The notes below the pieces were generated by a model that had not been told where the DNA came from, ran no database searches, and saw nothing but the letters and a program-made list of their open reading frames with translations. This document shows positions 6,534 to 8,897 of a stretch of DNA of 8,897 nt, piece by piece (positions within the stretch are counted from its first letter, which is position 1; every line of letters starts with the position of its first letter). Position numbers and translations under genes: made by a program. This DNA is from Bacteroidales bacterium. Its GTDB lineage: Bacteria; Bacteroidota; Bacteroidia; Bacteroidales; UBA12481. The DNA lies in the NCBI GenBank assembly GCA_028707745.1, contig JAQWAJ010000048.1:1-8897 (forward strand), in the 5' to 3' direction.

Positions 6534-7505
6534 TTAAGATATTAACCTCTTCGCTCGGTTAAGAATATGATCATATGTCATAATTTTTAGGTTGTGATAA
6601 TTTGAGTTTAATATCCTATAACTCTCCTTTTGTTCATCATTCCATTCGTCAGATCTCCCGTAGATCAAAATACAACGTGGTTTAATCGTTTTGACACATC
6701 CAACTCTTTCAAAATATTTTACATTATTGGCTTCTCTTTCAACCTCATAGATGTATTTTGATGCTTGAGTTATCGATTTGATTAAATCACTATGTGGAAA
6801 ATAGTTATTATGGTCCTTTGTATCAGCCCAAAATTTCAAATTGCCTTCTGGTCTCTTTATTTCAACAATATCAATAAACCCATCATATGCTTCCATTAAA
6901 AAATCGGAAATATTCGCAGTATCAATTTCTCTTTCGTCGAGGATTTTAACAAATTCAGTTCCCAGTACCCAACTATTCTCGGTAAACCATTTTTGCCATT
7001 TATACTCTGTCAAGTCTTCTTTAAGCATTTTTTGGAATTTTTCAATTGCATGAACCTTGGTCAATTGTTCGAAAGCAATGAATAAATCAGCTGGTATTAT
7101 ATCATGATAAATAATGAAATTAAGGAGATCTTGCTTTTCAGGATTTCCAAAGAATGCTTTTAAATGCTCAATGTTGTGTAGGTTAAAATCCTCATCAAGA
7201 GGAATATATTTTTTTACACCTTGTTTAAAAGGTTCAAAATTGTTTTGTAAAAATTTAAGTAATGAATTGAATTCCTCATCAGTGAGAGTTAATTCACTTT
7301 TTGGAACAAGACTTTCTAATTCCTCAAGTGTTATACCTGAGAAATCTTTACGTTTTACATAGCGTCCTATTTTTAATGATACTTCATCTGGATGAGTTGT
7401 ATGTGGTATTTTCCATAGTGTAATTCTTGTAATGGTTCTTGGTTTATCAGCTAATATGTCCATTAGATAATCAATACCATCTTTGGAGGTTCTAATTTCA
7501 CTCAT
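6534..7505 (-). CDS. sduA: Shedu anti-phage nuclease SduA (DUF4263)
   Basis: This 323-residue protein has a C-terminal DUF4263 nuclease domain (about 165-320), the defining domain of the Shedu defence system. The signature pieces are visible: WQKWFTENSWVLG (170-182), DFLMEAYDGF (201-210), the PD-(D/E)xK core D212-IV-E215-I-K217-RPEG, a downstream helix with Q247 and Y251 (TQASKY) fitting the QxxxY extension of this nuclease fold, ILIYGRSDEW (279-288) and a C-terminal TYDHILNRAKR. Asp (201 or 212), Glu215 and Lys217 are the probable metal-binding and catalytic residues. The N-terminal half (about 1-160) is unlike the nuclease and is probably a specificity or sensing domain; such domains vary among Shedu proteins. 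Known Shedu proteins protect cells from phage by cutting DNA. Here the gene heads a tight operon with two further genes, which is not the usual single-gene layout. The start is ATG at 7505, after a 243-bp gap. Confidence 0.9.
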   Translation of the reverse strand: MSEIRTSKDGIDYLMDILADKPRTITRITLWKIPHTTHPDEVSLKIGRYVKRKDFSGITLEELESLVPKSELTLTDEEFNSLLKFLQNNFEPFKQGVKKYIPLDEDFNLHNIEHLKAFFGNPEKQDLLNFIIYHDIIPADLFIAFEQLTKVHAIEKFQKMLKEDLTEYKWQKWFTENSWVLGTEFVKILDEREIDTANISDFLMEAYDGFIDIVEIKRPEGNLKFWADTKDHNNYFPHSDLIKSITQASKYIYEVEREANNVKYFERVGCVKTIKPRCILIYGRSDEWNDEQKESYRILNSNYHNLKIMTYDHILNRAKRLIS

Positions 7506-7525
7506 TTAAATTGTTTTTATTTTTG

Positions 7526-7618
7526 CTACGAGGGAATACCACTACCCACAGCCAACCTTTCCAGTAAGCTAAGGCGGGCGAAGATAAACGCTGAAACGAT
7601 ACCTTCCAGAAAGCTCAT
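7526..7618 (-). CDS. Possible 30-residue small ORF upstream of sduA
   Basis: An ATG at 7618 opens a 30-residue frame ending at a TAG 20 bp before the sduA start. The peptide begins MSFLEGIVSAFIFARLSLLE and is hydrophobic to amphipathic. The frame is open for about ten more codons upstream, with an alternative ATG three codons earlier (at 7627). It could be a leader peptide, a small membrane peptide, or a remnant of a decayed gene. No ribosome binding site is obvious, and an ORF of this length can occur by chance. The rest of the 7506-7748 gap holds no RNA, hairpin or clear promoter that I can see. Confidence 0.2.
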   Translation of the reverse strand: MSFLEGIVSAFIFARLSLLERLAVGSGIPS

Positions 7619-7748
7619 TGTTGTCATTGTTTCTGCATCATCTGTAAATCATTATGGGGAACTACATGAAAATCAAATACCTTATAAAGATAAAGAAGGT
7701 TTTCAATTACACAACAAAAAACAACAGAAAGTTAACGGGGGGACTGGC

Positions 7749-8171
7749 CTACCTAATGCAGTATTCTTTGATCTTGCTTAAAGCCTTGACGCAGTCGTCC
7801 ATCACGGTTTTAGTAACCACATAATTAATGTATCGGGCGGAGTTACACGAATCAAACAAAAAACGAAATTCAGCAGCCACCTCACGATGATTCCGGCTTA
7901 CCCATTCCACAGTAAACTGATGTCTGCTCTGATGTTCTCTTTTGAAATTTTGGTACAGTTCCTCGAAGTTTTGATACACAATCTCATTCTCAGATCCGGC
8001 AACTGTGTAAGGGATGATTTTGTGCCTGATGTAATAAATCGTGGAATAGAAAGCAGTAGTAACAATCCAATCCTTAAATCGCGGGTCTTGCTGCAGATAC
8101 TCGCATGTCTGTTCGTTGTGTCGCGCTTGTTGAAGATTATTACTATTTCCCATAACATAAGTAGTATCCAT
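7749..8171 (-). CDS. HEPN-like helical protein, second gene of a two-gene module
   Basis: The 140-residue protein has the pattern of a HEPN-like four-helix family. After ARHNEQTCEYL come DWIVTTAFYSTIYYIRH (34-50), a polar KREHQSRHQFTVEWV segment (77-91), and a C-terminal FDSCNSARYINYVV helix (106-119). HEPN proteins are often toxins or RNases, usually with an Rx4-6H motif. R78 and H84 are separated by five residues and fit that spacing, but I cannot confirm that they are the active site. Two starts are possible: ATG at 8171 (29-bp overlap with the upstream gene) or ATG at 8153, which overlaps the upstream stop by 11 bp and lies just before the conserved region. The frame extends further upstream to a TTG at 8267, but those residues overlap the upstream gene and do not look like part of this fold. 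The overlap implies coupled translation with the upstream gene. Confidence 0.75.
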   Translation of the reverse strand: MDTTYVMGNSNNLQQARHNEQTCEYLQQDPRFKDWIVTTAFYSTIYYIRHKIIPYTVAGSENEIVYQNFEELYQNFKREHQSRHQFTVEWVSRNHREVAAEFRFLFDSCNSARYINYVVTKTVMDDCVKALSKIKEYCIR

Positions 8172-8592
8172 CGGAGAATACTCTCTGCTTGTTGACCTTT
8201 GGGCTATCGGAAAGAATCGAGGTGGAGAAATGGAATGTGTCTGAGCTCTCGGATTGTTCTTTATCAATCAACAAAGCATAGACCTCTCTGAGCTTTTCCA
8301 GTGAATAGTCGAGCTCATTGACCATAAACAACAGCTTGAATGAGGACAGGTCATCGATCTTTAAAAGAACACGTGAGCATCTGATCCTTTTGGAGTTGAT
8401 TGTTGTAAAAAGGTCCTCGCCAATGGCTTGAATCTTTTTGAGGTTGTCTTCGAGCTCTTTGGCCAGTACACGGCTGATTGCAGACCCTAATTCCTTTTTC
8501 CCCCTGGAGTAGGCATTTATTACTTCATCCGCAGTAAAAAGCTTGGGGTCGGTTGTCTGGTGCCAGGTTCCGATTATAGTATCGACAGACAT
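8143..8592 (-). CDS. Small uncharacterised partner of the HEPN-like protein
   Basis: The 149-residue protein is not a family I can name. It opens with IIGTWHQTTDPKLFTADEVINAY, then a long charged helix (about 30-66; SRGKKELGSAISRVLAKEL). An alpha/beta part follows, with a strand-like SRVLLKI (73-79), FKLLFMVNELDY (85-96), a helix LEKLREVYALLID, and a strand FHFSTSIL, ending DGYYLCYG. No nucleotidyltransferase GSxxxGxxxxxSDxD motif is present, so it is not a standard MNT antitoxin. Its stop overlaps the start of the HEPN-like gene, and the pair has its own promoter. The arrangement resembles an antitoxin-toxin or regulator-effector pair, which is inference from gene order only. The ATG at 8592 sits about 40 bp downstream of a good promoter, supporting the start. 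Confidence 0.75.
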   Translation of the reverse strand: MSVDTIIGTWHQTTDPKLFTADEVINAYSRGKKELGSAISRVLAKELEDNLKKIQAIGEDLFTTINSKRIRCSRVLLKIDDLSSFKLLFMVNELDYSLEKLREVYALLIDKEQSESSDTFHFSTSILSDSPKVNKQRVFSDGYYLCYGK

Positions 8593-8632
8593 ACTTGCTT
8601 TGTTTTCAAATTAATAGAAGAATCTATTGCTG

Positions 8633-8664
8633 ACAAATGTATGAAGAAAACACAAAAGCACAAC
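8633..8664 (-). promoter_or_regulatory. Promoter of the two-gene HEPN module
   Basis: On the minus strand, TACATTTGT (complement of 8633-8641) matches the -7 consensus TAnnTTTGY. A GTTG (complement of 8661-8664) sits 19 bp upstream as a -33 TTG-type element. The expected transcript starts a few bases downstream, leaving a leader of roughly 35 bases before the ATG at 8592. Confidence 0.6.
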
Positions 8665-8756
8665 AATTTTCAAACAAAAAGAAATCGATACGTGAGGCTT
8701 AGCCAATTCACTTTTTTGCCACCATCGTCCAACCCGTTGAATCGGGCAGCTGCCTG

Positions 8757-8885
8757 TTACATAATGCCCATGTTCTGCAGAAGGTAGTCGAGGGCCTGAT
8801 CGGTGAGCAGAATCGGCTCAACCATATCAAGGGCTTTGATATTAAAGGGCGTGGCAATGTTGAGGGCAATCCGGAATAAACCGGC
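8757..8885 (-). pseudogene. Short coding remnant at the window edge, unidentified
   Basis: A minus-strand frame of 42 codons ends with TAA at 8757-8759 and reads in part IALNIATPFNIKALDMVEPI followed by LLTDQALDYLLQNMGIM. The composition is protein-like, with regular helix-forming spacing, but an in-frame TAA at 8886-8888 interrupts it near the window end and no good start codon lies between. It may be the tail of a broken gene, perhaps with a frameshift near 8880, or an immobilised mobile-element relic. I cannot assign a family. A short inverted pair (CCCG and CGGG, 8733-8746) and a palindrome GGCAGCTGCC (8745-8754) lie just past its stop, without a T-run that would make a convincing terminator. 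Confidence 0.35.
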
Positions 8886-8897
8886 TTAGGATGGTCT

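Noticed and set aside
8172..8267. Longer N-terminus for the HEPN-like protein starting at TTG 8267
   Set aside because: The added 32 residues overlap the coding end of the upstream gene by over 120 bp, begin with TTG, and look like a shadow of the other frame.
8560..8787. 75-codon plus-strand ORF at the right end
   Set aside because: It covers the promoter of the HEPN module and the start of its first gene on the other strand, with low-complexity Lys/Asn-rich content typical of untranslated AT-rich DNA.

Overview
The window looks like chromosomal DNA of a Bacteroidota bacterium, probably in or near the Bacteroidales. Three things point there: the C-terminus of a large type IX secretion (T9SS) cargo protein at the left edge, a lipoprotein-type Prc/tail-specific protease, and several upstream sites matching the Bacteroidota promoter pattern TAnnTTTG, one of which has a correctly spaced -33 TTTG directly before a tRNA gene. 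Species cannot be read from the sequence.

The left half (about 1-4710) reads as ordinary backbone with moderate GC. In order it holds the end of a T9SS-sorted protein (+), then on the minus strand prc (S41 protease) preceded by a Fic-family gene. A divergent 168-bp intergenic region follows, carrying an 11-bp perfect inverted repeat. Next come a GNAT acetyltransferase (+), a tRNA-Pro(CGG) with its own promoter, and a strong terminator that is symmetrical enough to serve both strands.

The right half (about 4776-8600) is visibly more AT-rich, lies entirely on the minus strand and starts right after the tRNA gene and terminator. This is the layout of an accessory (defence) island beside a tRNA. 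Read in the direction of transcription it has two modules. The first is a promoter plus a two-gene overlapping unit: a small uncharacterised protein, then a HEPN-like helical protein. The second is a three-gene operon with spacings of 11 and 13 bp: a Shedu-type nuclease (SduA, DUF4263), an uncharacterised 184-residue protein, and a membrane-anchored pentapeptide-repeat protein. Shedu is known as a single-gene anti-phage system, so the three-gene version is the best candidate here for an undescribed arrangement. The gap between the modules (7506-7748) holds one small ORF and no clear promoter or terminator.

The right edge (8757-8897) holds a short minus-strand coding remnant with an in-frame stop near the window end, either a broken gene or the tail of a gene I cannot identify.
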